The notes below the pieces were generated by a model. It was not told the origin of the DNA, did not search any database, and saw only the letters and a program-made list of their open reading frames with translations. Below, one piece after another: positions 21,195-31,589 of a stretch of 64,000 bases of DNA. Where the stretch lies: NCBI GenBank assembly GCA_037974335.1, contig CM075760.1, positions 24,165,538 through 24,229,537 of the forward strand, given 5' to 3'. This stretch comes from Prionace glauca. Taxonomy: Eukaryota; Chordata; Chondrichthyes; Carcharhiniformes; Carcharhinidae. A program made the position numbers and the translations under genes. Numbering within the stretch: position 1 is the stretch's first letter; each line of letters starts with the position of its first letter.

Positions 21195-22232
21195 TTACTT
21201 GTGGCCTCGTTGGTGTCTCAGCAGATGGGATGACTGAGTGAATCCCCTCTCACACACAGAGCAGGAGAACGGTTTCTCCCCGGTGTGAATGCGCCGGTGT
21301 TTCAGCAGATTGGATGAATGATTGAATCCCTTCCCACACTCAGAGCAGGTGAGCGGCCTCTCCCCAGTGTGAATTCTCTGGTGTACAGTGAGCTGAGATG
21401 ATTTCCTGAATCCAGTCCCACAGTGAGAGCATCTGAACGGTCTCTCGTCAGTGTGAACACGTTGATGGGTCACCAGTTCCCCAGAACTTTTAAAGCACTT
21501 CCCACAATCCAGGCATTTAAATGGTCTCTGGTCAGAGTGAACCCGCTGATGGGATGTCAGTTCCACAGAACTTTTAAAGCACTTCTCACAGTTCAGGCAT
21601 TTAAAAGGTCTCTCATCAGTGTGAACTCGCTGATGTTTTAGTAGGTGAGATGACTGAGTGAATCCCTTCCCACACACATAGCAGGTAAATGGTTTCTCCC
21701 CAGTGTGGATTCGCTGGTATTTCAGCAGATCAGATAACTGAATGAATCCATTCCCACAATCGGAGCAGGTAAATGATCTCTCCCCAGTGTGAACTCGCTG
21801 ATGTATCATCAGGTGGGATGACTGAGTGAATCCCTTCCAACACACAGAGCAGGTGAATGGCCTTTCCCCAGTGTGACCACGTTGGTGTCCTAACAGATTG
21901 GATAACTGAGTGAATCCCTTCCCACAATCAGAACATGTGAATGGTCTCTCTCCAGTGTGATCTCGCTGGTGTTTTAACAGACTGGATGACTGAGTGAAAC
22001 CCTTCCCACACTGAGGGCAGGTGAATGGTCTCTCCCCGGTGTGACTGCGTCGATGAGTTTCCAGGTCAGATGGGTAACTAAATGCCTTCCCACAATCCCC
22101 ACATTTCCACAGCTTCTCCCCACTGTGACTGCGCTTGTGTCTCAACAGGCCAGATGATCGACTGAAGCCTCGTCCACACATACAACACGTGTATGGTTTC
22201 TCCTCACTGTGAACAGTGCTTTCTCTTTCCAT
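21195..22232 (-). CDS. C2H2 zinc-finger protein, 12 fingers
   Basis: 345 codons, start ATG at 22230-22232 ([16 protein letters not shown]). Twelve consecutive fingers with intact Cys and His pairs: [80 protein letters not shown]. The protein ends straight after the last finger ([10 protein letters not shown]), as does the 2.8 kb paralogue (LLTHQRVHK). Two linkers are unusual: SDQRPF and TDERPF. There is no KRAB/SCAN/FiNZ module in this exon. DNA binding in the nucleus is expected from the family; the target is unknown. Leader (22233-22540) and 3' flank are shared with the 2.8 kb gene; the finger subset at 21585-21880 was copied to 19.1 kb. Confidence 0.92.
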   Translation of the reverse strand: MERESTVHSEEKPYTCCMCGRGFSRSSGLLRHKRSHSGEKLWKCGDCGKAFSYPSDLETHRRSHTGERPFTCPQCGKGFTQSSSLLKHQRDHTGERPFTCSDCGKGFTQLSNLLGHQRGHTGERPFTCSVCWKGFTQSSHLMIHQRVHTGERSFTCSDCGNGFIQLSDLLKYQRIHTGEKPFTCYVCGKGFTQSSHLLKHQRVHTDERPFKCLNCEKCFKSSVELTSHQRVHSDQRPFKCLDCGKCFKSSGELVTHQRVHTDERPFRCSHCGTGFRKSSQLTVHQRIHTGERPLTCSECGKGFNHSSNLLKHRRIHTGEKPFSCSVCERGFTQSSHLLRHQRGHK

Positions 22233-22545
22233 GTTTAAAATTCAATGATATTCAGGTTACGATAAATTATACGCCTCTGTCAGCTCCTGGTATGATGTTT
22301 GGTTTCAGTTTCCCGACTGCAAATCCTCCTCTTCTAAAACCCTGTGAAATTGATTTAAAACAAAGAAACAGGAGTTAGAGAGAACCCACAAAAACACAAA
22401 GGCAGCTTGTGAAATTGAGCTGAATGAACCTGGTAATTTGTCTGACACTAGGAAAAAGTGACTATGAACAGTGCTGGATTATCATAAAAACCCAATTGAT
22501 TCACTAATGTCCTTCAGGGAAGGGAATGTACCACCCTGTCTGGGT
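22233..22545 (-). other. ZNF leader block plus SINE scrap
   Basis: Aligns with 4206-4490 throughout, including the SINE-derived piece around 22490-22540 ('gattcactaatgtccttcag'). That SINE insertion therefore predates the gene duplication. Confidence 0.65.
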
Positions 22546-22787
22546 CTGGACAAACTCAGGCCTCTACATAAGGAGAGTACAAGACAGTGGGAGAGAATGG
22601 GGGCAATGCAAGAGGTGAGGTTGTGCAGGGGGAGGTGCAGGTGATGGCGGGAGAGGAATTTTACACATCTATAACTCAGCTGCAGCTTTGACAGAATCTC
22701 CCAAACCCTCAACTTCCACCAAGTGGAAGAACCAGGATCACAAGTGTGTATGAACATCTCTAAATTCACCTTTAAGTCTCGCACATT

Positions 22788-22858
22788 TAGGGATTATCAC
22801 AGTAACTTCATTGCAATGTTAATATCAGCCTACTTGTGACATGAATAAACAAACTTTT
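22788..22858 (+). repeat. SINE/LINE 3' tail fragment
   Basis: 'tatcacagtaacttcattgc' then 'cctacttgtgacatgaataa'; same block as 5080-5152. Confidence 0.7.
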
Positions 22859-23045
22859 TAAAAAACGTTAAACACATTGTCCTGACTGTCTGACATCAGT
22901 ACTGGATGAACAGATATTTTATATATTGGGAAGACTGAAGCCATTGGGTTCAGTCTTTGCTACAAATTTTACTCCCCAGCCACCAACTCCACCTCTCTCC
23001 CTGGTAATAGTCTGAGGCTGAACATGAATGTTCACAACCACAGTG

Positions 23046-23335
23046 ACATATTTCACCTCAAGAATTAGGAGTAGGCCATTCGGTCCATTGGGTCTTTCAC
23101 CTCTGTCAATGTTTCAAGTCTGGATGACAACATTCCACTCACTTTCTTTATAATCTGCTGTACCTGCCTGCTACTTTTCTGTGACTGGTGAATGAGGACA
23201 CCCAGATCCTTCTACACTGGAGCATCCCGAAGTCTCTCCCCATTTAGATAATAAATCACCTTCCCAACACTCCAGCCCAGGCAACATGTTGGTGACTCTC
23301 CTCTGCACTCTTTCTAGTACAATCACATCCTTCTC
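23046..23335 (-). mobile_element. Old CR1-group LINE fragment
   Basis: Minus-strand CR1 3' sequence ('aggagtaggccattcggtcc'), then pieces of the RT C-terminal region ('ctgtgactggtgaatgagga', 'ctcctctgcactctttctag') with internal deletions. Much more diverged than the young copies. Confidence 0.7.
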
Positions 23336-23639
23336 AGTGTTATGTTCTGTCCAATTCTGTCAGTTGATGTTTCTGAGATTCACCTTGGGACGCTCTCCTA
23401 CATTAAAGGTCCTACATTAAAGATCTAAATGAAAGTTAGTTTTAAATCACATTGTAACAGACTGGGGAAATCAGGATTAAAATAATATCTCGGTAAATGG
23501 AGTTTGGACACAGACCAGCTGTGACCGCAGTCAGTAAGAGAACAGGCTGAAGGGGGATAAATGATTTCCTCCTGTTCCCAATAAACTTGGGCTCAAACAC
23601 CAGCTGAAGAATGGAAAGTGATAGGAGAACTGGGGGGGG

Positions 23640-24165
23640 AAAGACATTTCACTAGAAACCAGCAGTGGAGCAGAGTTAGAGAGTGGGAGAGGCCTGGCGG
23701 GGGTGGGTCGCGGGGGGGAGCAACACAGGAAAAGGAGTAACTCATTCAGCCTTTTGAGTCTGTTCTGTCATTCAGTTAGACTCTGGCTGACCTGGCATCT
23801 TTCTGAACTTGAAGAACAAATACCTGAACAGTTAACTCCAGCTGGTTATAGGGTTATTAACAGCACAAACACACCACAGCTGAATGAAACACCAGCTGAT
23901 AAATGGAAAGCCTGTTCCTGTGCTGTACTTTTCTTTGTTCTTAACTGGAGAGAAGACACTTCACCAGGAACCAGCGATGGAGCAGAGTTAAACAGTAGGA
24001 GAACCCTGTGGAGAGACTACTCAGGAAATGGAATAGGTTACTCAGCCCTTCAAGTCTGCCGTGTTATTCAAATAGACCCTGGTCAATCCATTAGTCTATC
24101 TGAACTTGAACAAATACCTGAATTGTTAACTCAAGCTGGTTACAGCAGTTACTAACAGCAGCAGA
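23640..24165 (+). repeat. Imperfect tandem duplication, unit about 210 bp
   Basis: 23642-23860 and 23955-24160 share 'accagcagtggagcagagtt' / 'accagcgatggagcagagtt' and 'caaatacctgaacagttaac' / 'caaatacctgaattgttaac' in the same order. The connecting 23861-23954 holds 'agcctgttcctgtgctgtac', a V-SINE-type 3' scrap. The reading frame across it has no recognisable product. Confidence 0.65.
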
Positions 24166-24254
24166 AACACAAAAGAGTGAAAATAAAAATCAATCAATTA
24201 TTTTCTGGTCAGTGCAGGATGTGATTACCTGTTCAATAACTGGGGAATCTGCCT

Positions 24255-24705
24255 CCAGAAGACTTGTGGACTCGCTGGTGTCTCATTAGGTTTTGTGACT
24301 GAGTGAATCTGTTCCCACATATAGAGCAGGTGAATGGCTTCTCCCCGGCGTGAACTCACTGGTGCATCAGGAGATCAGATGAGTTTGTGAATCCCTTCCC
24401 ACACACAGAGCAGGTGAAAGGCCTTTCCCCAGTCTGAGCACCCTTGTGTTTCAGCAGGTGAGATGAATTGCTGAATCCCTTCATACACACAGAGCAGGTG
24501 AATGGCCGCTCCCCAGTGTGAAGTCGCTGATGAGTGCAAAGGTTGAACATTCGACTAAAACTCTTCCCACACGCGGTGCAGATGAACAGAGTCTTCCCAG
24601 TGTGACTGCGCTGATGTGCATCCAGCTAGGATGGAGAACTGAATTCCTTCCCACATTCCCCACATTTCCATGGGTTCTCTACGGTACAGATGTCCTTGTG
24701 TCTCT
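24255..24705 (-). pseudogene. C2H2 zinc-finger gene relic, five fingers
   Basis: Minus strand: [62 protein letters not shown] and [16 protein letters not shown], ending [12 protein letters not shown]. The frame stays constant, but two stop codons interrupt it: one in finger 1 (before LDAHQRSH) and one at the end of finger 4 (HQ-stop-VHAGE); finger 3 has also lost its last His (KHKGAQ). Three-finger pieces remain open. It lies head to head with the 27 kb relic across the promoter region 25540-26120. Confidence 0.82.
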
Positions 24706-25539
24706 CCAGGTTGAATCAGTTAATGTGTGTATATTTCAAATATCCTGTAAAATGAGTTTAGAAACATCATCATTGTCAGACAGGATCAAAATTCAGAAGA
24801 AATTTCTCCTTTCTGTGGAACAGTAAAGCAGTAAATCCTCATCCTGCACACTTTCCCTCCTCCCTGTCCTGCAACCAACTCCCTCATTGGCCAACCATCT
24901 CATATTTCAATGGACTATCACGTGTTCGAGTCCAGTGTCCCAAGCTGCATGGCGTATGGGTGCTGTATGGCATATGGGTGTAAGATGGATCTGTGCAGCA
25001 CCCTCTTCCAACTGTTCTGGCTGCCAACCAGCCACTGCCCAACCACACATTTCCAGCAGCACCGCACACAATACTGCTCAGCTGTTCCAACAGACACATG
25101 AAGGACGTCCTTTCATTTTCTTTGAGCGAGTTGCTCTGCTTGGCAAACTCAGTATGAAATATCTTCACAGATCTTTTTTCCCACCCTCTGTTCTGCCTGG
25201 GTTCAGTTCTCTTTTGTAAAGAGTGAAAATAAAAACCAATCAATTATTGTCTCTCCTGGTCACTACAGGGAGTTTCTTATTGGGGATGTTGGGTTCTCCA
25301 GCGGGTGTTTGTGAATCCTCCCAGGGTTTCCTTCCTTCCCAGAGATCAGAGTCCTCATTGATTTGAGGCCAAAGTGTAACCTCTTATTTACTGTCCCCTC
25401 CCCCATCCTCTGATGTGAACCATCCTCCAGTGGCTGAGCCAGGATGGGGCCGTTAACCTGGGCCTGTTCCCGGGAGGGAGGCAGGGAGAAGCCCCGCAGC
25501 TGCAAACCAGGGAGCTGACAATGATTCTGAAGGGTTTGC
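24706..25539. other. Leader/intron of the 24 kb relic; no other gene recognised
   Basis: 25216-25262 (gagtgaaaataaaaaccaatcaattatt-like) is a direct repeat of 24175-24222. The rest (for example 24890-25130) shows no gene or repeat I can name. Confidence 0.45.
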
Positions 25540-25870
25540 GGATCCACAAAGTGTTTCCAGTCCCGCCCAGCCACCGCCTAACGCTGACTCCGCTTCTCCG
25601 GGACAAAGGACTCTCGCTCCCCAGGCGAACAAATGAAATGCGCATGCTCCACATTCAGACCGAGTGTCCAACCGCATCAGCCGGACTGCGCATGTCCCAG
25701 ATCGCAAGGCCCCTGGGGAGAGTGATTGACAGCGAATCCGGACCAATAGGAGGATGGGGCGGATATGGAGGACCTCAGTGGAGCAGCTGGTCCTCCAACC
25801 AATCAGGGTGAAAGAGGGGCTTCGACTGAAGCATGCGCAGTACGTGTAATGGCGACAGCGATTGCTTATT
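25540..25870 (-). promoter_or_regulatory. ZNF promoter module 3 (minus orientation)
   Basis: CpG-rich. TGATTGACAG at 25723-25732, ten bases, then CCAAT at 25743-25747; this is the exact mirror of the spacing at 10.2 and 10.6 kb and fits a minus-strand gene (24.7 kb relic). It also holds GC-rich ggatggggcgg, a second ccaatcagg near 25798, and NRF1-like atgcgcatgc (about 25637) and gcatgcgcag (about 25831). Confidence 0.62.
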
Positions 25871-26039
25871 ACCTAGGATCTGTAATTTGTAAGCGAAATC
25901 GCCGATCGGTGGGTACAATGGAACGGGCGAATGGACGGGAGGGTTTCATAAACAGTTGTGCGATTTGTAAACACTCCCCAAAATTATCCGGTTACCCCAT
26001 TTGCATCGAGCGGGTCAAAGATCCCTGAGATCGGCCCAT

Positions 26040-26125
26040 GAGTTAACGACCTCCATCTTTATTGAGGGCAATGTGCGGCAGTGCGCATGGATGATCGCCA
26101 TCTTTGTAAGGGGCAAGATTGTCAA
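26040..26125 (+). promoter_or_regulatory. YY1/NRF1 promoter module for the 27 kb ZNF relic
   Basis: 'tccatctttattgagggcaa' followed by 'gtgcggcagtgcgcatgg' aligns with 10493-10530 in the same orientation. A second YY1-like gccatctttgtaagg lies at about 26098. With 25540-25870 it makes a probable two-way promoter. Confidence 0.5.
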
Positions 26126-26224
26126 TGAGTGCGAGGAGCTTGTTCTCCATTGTTCAGAATGGAGACAACATGTCTATCAAACTGCATCAACCCTCTGAGT
26201 CCCAATGTCTTATTGATGAGTCAG

Positions 26225-27145
26225 AGAGGTGACAGAGAAGGAAAGAAACTACAAGATCTTTTCTAAATATTTTAAGGGTAAGAAGGTAATCAGGGAAAAA
26301 GTAAGTTAGTAGGTTAGGAATCAATTGCCCATTCAGCAACCTGGACGTGGAGCCAGAAGATGTATTTGAAGTATTAAATGAGTATTTTGTATGAATGTTC
26401 ACTGTGTGGAAGGACAATGTAGGTACAGAAAGCAGGGACGGTAGTGTGATAGAATTGAACAGATTGTGATTGGTGGTATGGTAAATAGAGAGGAAGACAA
26501 CCTTATATTACAGGGTCAAAGAAACAGACTGGTCAGATGGGAGGAACAGTGGCAAATGGAATTTAACCCTGAAAAGCATGAAGTGATGAATTTTGGGAGG
26601 AGGACAAGGCTAGGGAATACAGAGGACCAGAGGGATATTGCGGAGCATTCCCAATTATCACTGAAGCCAGTAGGATGGGGAGTTAAGGTGGTTATGATAG
26701 CTCTGTATAAAACACTTGTTAGGCCACAACTCAGGCCCTGTGCGCTGTTCTGTTTTGAACACTATAGGAAGGATGTGATTGCACCAGAGAATGCAGACAA
26801 GATTCACCAGGATGTTACCTGGGCTGGACCATTTCAAGTATGAAGAGAGCTGGGTTAGGCGGGGGTTGCTTTCCCTGGAGCAGAGAAGGCTGAGAGGTGA
26901 CCTGACTGAGGTGTACAAGATTATCAGGAACATAGATCAGGTGAATTGGAAGGAACTTTTCCCTTAGTAGAAGGGTCAATAACCAGGGGGATAGATTTAA
27001 GTGAAGGGGCAGGAGATTTAAAGTGGAATGAAGGAAACAACTTTCACTCAGAGGGTGGTGGGAATCTGGAACTCACTGTCTTGAAAGAGGCAGGAATCCT
27101 CACATTATATAAGAAGCATTTAGAAAAGCATGTGAAACACCATAG
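26225..27145 (+). mobile_element. Old CR1-group LINE copy with internal deletions
   Basis: Plus-strand pieces WQMEFNPEKHEVMNFGRRTR, 'LYKTLVRPQLRPCALFC', 'SLEQRRLRGDLTEVYKI' and 'ESGTHCLERGR' keep the CR1 order from the end of the RT domain to the C-terminus. Large parts of the RT core are missing. Confidence 0.8.
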
Positions 27146-27939
27146 CATTCAAGATTATTAACCAATTACTCAAAAATGGGATTAGTGTGTGTGAATGAGG
27201 TTTCATCTGATTGTAGAACTTGGAGAGACACAAGGACACCCACACCAAGGAGAAACTGTGGAAATGTAAGCACTGTGGGAAGGGATTCAGTTCCTCAGTT
27301 ATGCTGCAAACTCATCGGTGCATTCACAATGGGGAGAGGCCATTAACCTGCACCAAATGTGGGAAGAGCTTTGCAAATTCAGCCAAACTGCTGAGACACC
27401 AGCTCGTTCACATTGGGGAGAGGCCATTTACCTGCATCGAGTTTGGGAAGAGCTTCACAAATTCAACCAAACTGCTGAGACACCAGCTTGTTCACACTGG
27501 GGAGAGGTCATTTACCGGCACTGAGTTTGGGAAGACCTTCACTGAGTTGTGACGAATGCTGAGCTGTGTCCAGTTGCATGTAGGGGGGTTGAAGTGGTAA
27601 TGCTGTATCGCAGCCGGTCACCAAATCTCTTCCAGTTCCCTGGCACCCGGATATGATTCTTCATCAGGACTTTGGCTCATTACCACCTCCCTGGGTCCCT
27701 GATGCCATTGAGAAACTCCAATCTGAAACAATGCCTCATCAATGGCTCTTCCAGTTAAATTTGTACCCACTTTCCCGCTGCCTCTTTAACAGCGCTGGCT
27801 TTGATTTTGCTAACCGCTCTGTCACGTCACATTTTATAGAAAGCCTTTTGAAAATCCCAAAAAACATCTACCCTCAGCATTCCCTCTCTGCTTACTGACC
27901 CTAACACCCATCCCTTCCTTTTAAACAGTGACTCCCTCA

Positions 27940-28640
27940 TTCTGGATTCTCCCACCAGAGCCAACATCCTCTGAGCATCCAGCATAGTCGAGAGCTTCAA
28001 GTTTTTAGGTATCCAGGTCACCAACAACCTGTCCTGGTCCCCCCCCCCCCCCCCCCCCCCCACGCTGACACTATCGTTAAGAAAGCCCCACCAACATCTC
28101 CACTTTCTCAGGAGACTAAGAAAATTTGACATGTCCGCTACGGACTCTCACCAACTTTTACAGATGCCCCATAGAAAGCATCCTTTCTGGTTGTATCACA
28201 GCTCGGTCTGGGCTCCTGCTCTGCCCAAGACTGCAAGGAACTACAAAAGAGTGGTGAATGTAGCCCCCAATCCCATCACACAAACCAGTCTCCCATCCAT
28301 TGACTCTGTCTACACTTCCCGCTGCCTCGGGGAAAAGCAGCCGGGATAATTAAGGACCCCACGCACCCCAGACATTCTCTCTTCCACCTTCTTCCGTCAG
28401 GGAAAAGGTACAAAAGTCTGAGGTCCCGTACCGACCGACTCAAGAACAGCTTCTTCCCTTCAGACTTTTGAATGGACCTACCTCGCATTAAGTTGATCTT
28501 TCTCTACACCCTCGCTGTGACTGTAACACTACATTCTGCACCCTCTCCTTTCCTTCTCTATGTCTGTATAGCGCACAAGAAACAATATTTTTCACTGCAT
28601 TCTAATACATATAAATCAAATTACCCTGTTAATAGAGAAA
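27940..28640 (+). mobile_element. L2-like LINE 3' fragment
   Basis: Plus-strand FKFLGIQVTNNLSW, then after a C-run of 23 (28039-28061) 'IVKKAHQHLYFLRRLRKF' style sequence and 'SSTFFRQGKGTKV', and a 3' end 'cgcacaagaaacaatatttttcactg'. These are the C-terminal RT and tail features of L2-type vertebrate LINEs; the same tail lies inverted at 39.83-40.03 kb. Frames are broken. Confidence 0.7.
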
Positions 28641-28649
28641 AGACCACCT

Positions 28650-28985
28650 CAATTTTCTTTTTTATTCATTCGTGGGATATGGGTGAGACTAGGCCAGCAT
28701 TTATTGCCCATCCCTAGTTGCCCTTGGAGGGCAGTTGAGAGTCACCCATGTTGCTGTGTCTCTGGAGTCACCTGTAGGCCAGACCGGGGTAAGAACGGCA
28801 GATTTCCTTCTCTAAACCAGATGGGTTTTTCCAACAATAGTTTTAAAGTCATCAGTAGATTCGTAATTCCCGATATCTTTTATTGAATTCTGCTGTGGCG
28901 GGATTCGAACCCTGATCCCCAGAACATTAGCTGGGTTTCTGGCTTAATTGTCTAGCGATTACACCACGAGTCCGTCACCTTCCAA
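28650..28985 (-). mobile_element. tRNA-derived SINE (second family)
   Basis: On the minus strand: a tRNA-like head (gactcgtggtgtaatcgcta, B box gggttcgaatcccg), a body with 'aaggaaatctgccgttctta' and 'ggtctggcctacaggtgact', and a 3' part 'gggcaataaatgctggccta'. It differs from the V-SINEs. Pieces of the body occur in the leaders of the ZNF genes at 4.4 and 22.5 kb. Confidence 0.8.
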
Positions 28986-29142
28986 TAGATACAGGCCTGA
29001 CCTTAACCGACCCTTTCCTCATAAGATAACCCCTCCTTCCCCCCCACACACCAGCTGAAGTATCTCAAGCCAACCTCCCACCGATAGATACGAGTTTTTG
29101 TTTAACTTCCTTCATGTTGCGCGTGTGGGATGTCACTCCGAT

Positions 29143-29970
29143 GAGTGGCAAGTGTGAGGTGGTCCACTTTGGTAGGAGGAATGGTAGGAAGGACTATTAC
29201 TTACGTGGCGAAAAACTGCAGCAGGCGACGGTGCAGAGGGACCTCGGGGTCCTTGTGCATGAGTCGCAAAAACCCAGCTTGCAGGTGCAGCAGGTGGTCA
29301 GGAAGGCGAATGGGATGCTGGCCTTCATAGCGAGGGGGATTGAATATAAAAGTAGGGAGGTCTTGCTGCAGCTGTATAGGGCATTGGTGAGGCCGCAGCT
29401 GGAGTACTGTGTGCAGTTTTGGGCGCCGCACCTGCGCAAGGATATTTTGGCCCTGGAGGGAGTGCAGAGGAGGTTTACTAGGCTGATACCGGAGTTGAGG
29501 GGGTTGAGCTATGAGGAGAGGCTGAATAAACTGGGCTTGTACTTGTTAGAGTTTAGAAGAATGAGGGGAGATCTCATTGAGACGTATAAGATGATGAATG
29601 GGATGGATAGGATAGAGGTGGAGAGACTCTTCCCGCTCAAAAAAGACAGTAGGACTAGGGGGCACAGCCTCAAGATAAAGGGGAGGCGGTTTAGAACGGA
29701 ATTGAGGAGGAACTTCTTCACTCAAAGGGTGGTGAATCTGTGGAATTCTCTGCCCGTTGAAGTGGTGGAGGCTGCCTCGCTAAATATTTTTAAGAAGCGG
29801 GTTGATGGGTTCTTGATAAGAGAGGGGATTAAGGGTTATGGGGAGAGGGCGGGAAAGTGGAACTGAGCCACGACAGATCAGCCATGATCTTATTGAATGG
29901 CGGGGCAGGCTCGAAGGGCCAGATGGCCTACTCCTGCTCCTATTTCTTATGTTCTTATGTTCTTATGTTC
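29143..29970 (+). mobile_element. Young CR1-group LINE, 5'-truncated (copy 3)
   Basis: Plus strand, last ~245 codons of the RT ORF (GKCEVVHFGRRNGRKDYYLR to GYGERAGKWN) and a tail of three TTCTTATG octamers. Nearly identical to the copies at 13.7 and 37.3 kb. Its 3' end abuts the resumed zinc finger at 29971. Confidence 0.94.
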
Positions 29971-30152
29971 ACGAATTCAACCAAACTGCTGAGACACCAG
30001 CTTGTTCACAGTGGAGAGAGGCCACTCATTTGCACTGAATGTGGGAAAGGATTCACTAATTCATCACATCTGTTCAGACACCAACTAGTTCACACTGCAG
30101 AGAGACCTTTTAAACGCATGGACTATGGGAAGTGCTGCAAAAGTTCTGTGTG

Positions 30153-30440
30153 AAGAAATTTCCCTTCATCTCAGTTTACCCCTTATCTTCAAAAGATGAC
30201 CTCTGGTTCTGGACTCCCCTACCATTGGGAACATTCTTCCGAATGTACCCTGTCTAACCCTGTCAGAATTTGATACGTTTCTGTGAGATCCCCTCTCACT
30301 CTTTGAAACTTCAGTGAACATAATCCTAATGGATTTATTCTGTCCTCATATGACAGACCTGCCATCCCAGGACTCAACATCGTAAATCTTCTCTGTAACC
30401 CCTCCATAGCAAGAATATCATTTTCAAATAGTAACACCCT
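30153..30440 (-). mobile_element. Old CR1-group LINE 3' fragment
   Basis: Minus-strand pieces 'LQRRFTMLSPGMAGLSYEDR' and 'SLKFQRVRGDLTETYQIL' of the RT C-terminus. An older subfamily than the TTCTTATG copies. Confidence 0.8.
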
Positions 30441-30780
30441 GATTTCAATCAGTCATTATTTCTGCTCCACGGACTTTAAAATGGGACAATCCTGAAGCTG
30501 CATTTGATAATTTTAAAGTTGGCTCACAGATAGGCAGCTAAGATTTTTCTAAGTATAGATTAAGGAAGTTAGTCACCCGGGGTAATCTGCAGATTTGTGC
30601 GGATGGGATTGGGGAAGAATTGGGTTTGATCCGGGAATAATACGACGGCAAATGTGACATTTCACATCATTGATAATGGCTGAATTCAGCAGGGCAATAT
30701 CGTCCAGCCGAGGGCTGTGTTGTCCTCTTCATCCTCGGTGCATTTTCATATATCCGACTAATTTTTCCTGATCCCGAAGC
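30441..30780. other. No gene recognised
   Basis: No coding or repeat signature that I can name before the V segment RSS at 30801. Confidence 0.5.
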
Positions 30781-30800
30781 CTCGATTTTTGAACTGCGGC

Positions 30801-30839
30801 AGTTTTTGCATGGGGCCCATGGGAGCCTCATTCATTGTG
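30801..30839 (-). promoter_or_regulatory. Recombination signal sequence, 23-bp spacer
   Basis: Minus strand: heptamer CACAATG (30833-30839), spacer of exactly 23 bases (30810-30832), nonamer GCAAAAACT (30801-30809; consensus ACAAAAACC). It directly follows the V exon, as in TCR V segments. Confidence 0.85.
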
Positions 30840-31134
30840 GGTCTCAGTGCACAGTCATACACGGTGCTGTTTATCATCTTCAAATCTTTCATAGACAAGT
30901 GAAAAGAGCTTTGTCTCTGGTTGAGATTCCTGCTGAAGTGTCCAAAGCCGGGATCCGTATCGGTAAACCTGTAACTATCGGCTTTGAGCAGATGTTGAGA
31001 AGCTTGATGCGGATACTGGCCATCCCAGAACGGGCCACGTTGTACAGCTGAACTCGGCACAGAGTAACTGCAGGGTATTGCTAAATCTTCACCCTCTGAT
31101 CCTGAGTGAGACATTGAGTCTCCATTCCTCATCT
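30840..31134 (-). CDS. TCR-type V segment (V exon), function doubtful
   Basis: The open V exon begins after a good acceptor (ttcttttcag, ending 31135) and reads MRNGDSMSHSGSEG, first Cys in AIPCSYS, 'FWDGQYPHQASQHLLK' and the second Cys in STVYDCALRPT. Framework shape fits a TCR alpha/delta-like V, with two oddities: the usual WYRQ is WDGQ and the usual YYC is YDC. I found no leader exon that joins in frame. An ATG-plus-donor candidate near 31300-31260 gives the wrong phase. Downstream RSS is good. It may be a non-productive or recently lost segment. Close relative of the broken copy at 42.8 kb. Confidence 0.7.
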
Positions 31135-31589
31135 CTGAAAAGAAACAGCTGACGCGTAGTGAGTTAAGAGTCAGAGGAAAACAATAGTCACACAGAGTTG
31201 GGAAAGGGAATTTACACAAGGTTTGCAACATACTTTTCAATCTGTATCAACATCACTGACCTGTGATCAGTGCAAAAAAACAGAATTTGGAACATTTTCA
31301 CCCCCCACCCTCCACGTTCCAGTCTGAGCTCCAGGAATAGAAACGATGATCTCTACCAGACCTGGAATGTGAGAAATTGAAAGAATCAGCAAGGTGTAAT
31401 GCGACTGGCTGGGATTTATTTCCCCCGCCAATTTTTGTATCTGCAAATAGTCGCTCTCTGAAGAAGGCCACTCTGGTGTTTGATAAGCGATCAGCGAGCG
31501 CCCTCCCGTGGACAACCGCATTCGAACAGATGGAGAGCCAAGAGCCCAGATACATACACGCTGAGAAATATAAGGACCCAGAAATATCC

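Larger units (their letters stand above)
27208..30152 (+). pseudogene. Zinc-finger gene relic split by 2.4 kb of retroelements
   Basis: 27220-27544 encodes fingers WKCKHCGKGF, LTCTKCGKSF and then two with lost Cys (FTCIEFGKSF, FTGTEFGKTF). At 27544 the finger is cut after 'aagaccttcac'; the sequence resumes after the insert at 29971 with 'gaattcaaccaaactgctga', exactly the continuation seen one finger earlier (27448-27475). It then gives [16 protein letters not shown] and a final broken finger (FKRMDYGKCCKSSV, stop 30151). So two to three fingers had already lost ligands, and the insert disables the rest. Plus-strand promoter module at 26.05 kb. Confidence 0.85.

Noticed and set aside
24887-25243. 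Overlapping ~110-codon frames on both strands
   Set aside because: No domain, no codon signal; lies in the leader/intron of a ZNF relic.
31255-31305. Leader exon for the 30.8 kb V segment (MFQILFFCTDH then a gtcagt donor)
   Set aside because: The join to the V exon is out of phase and gives a stop.
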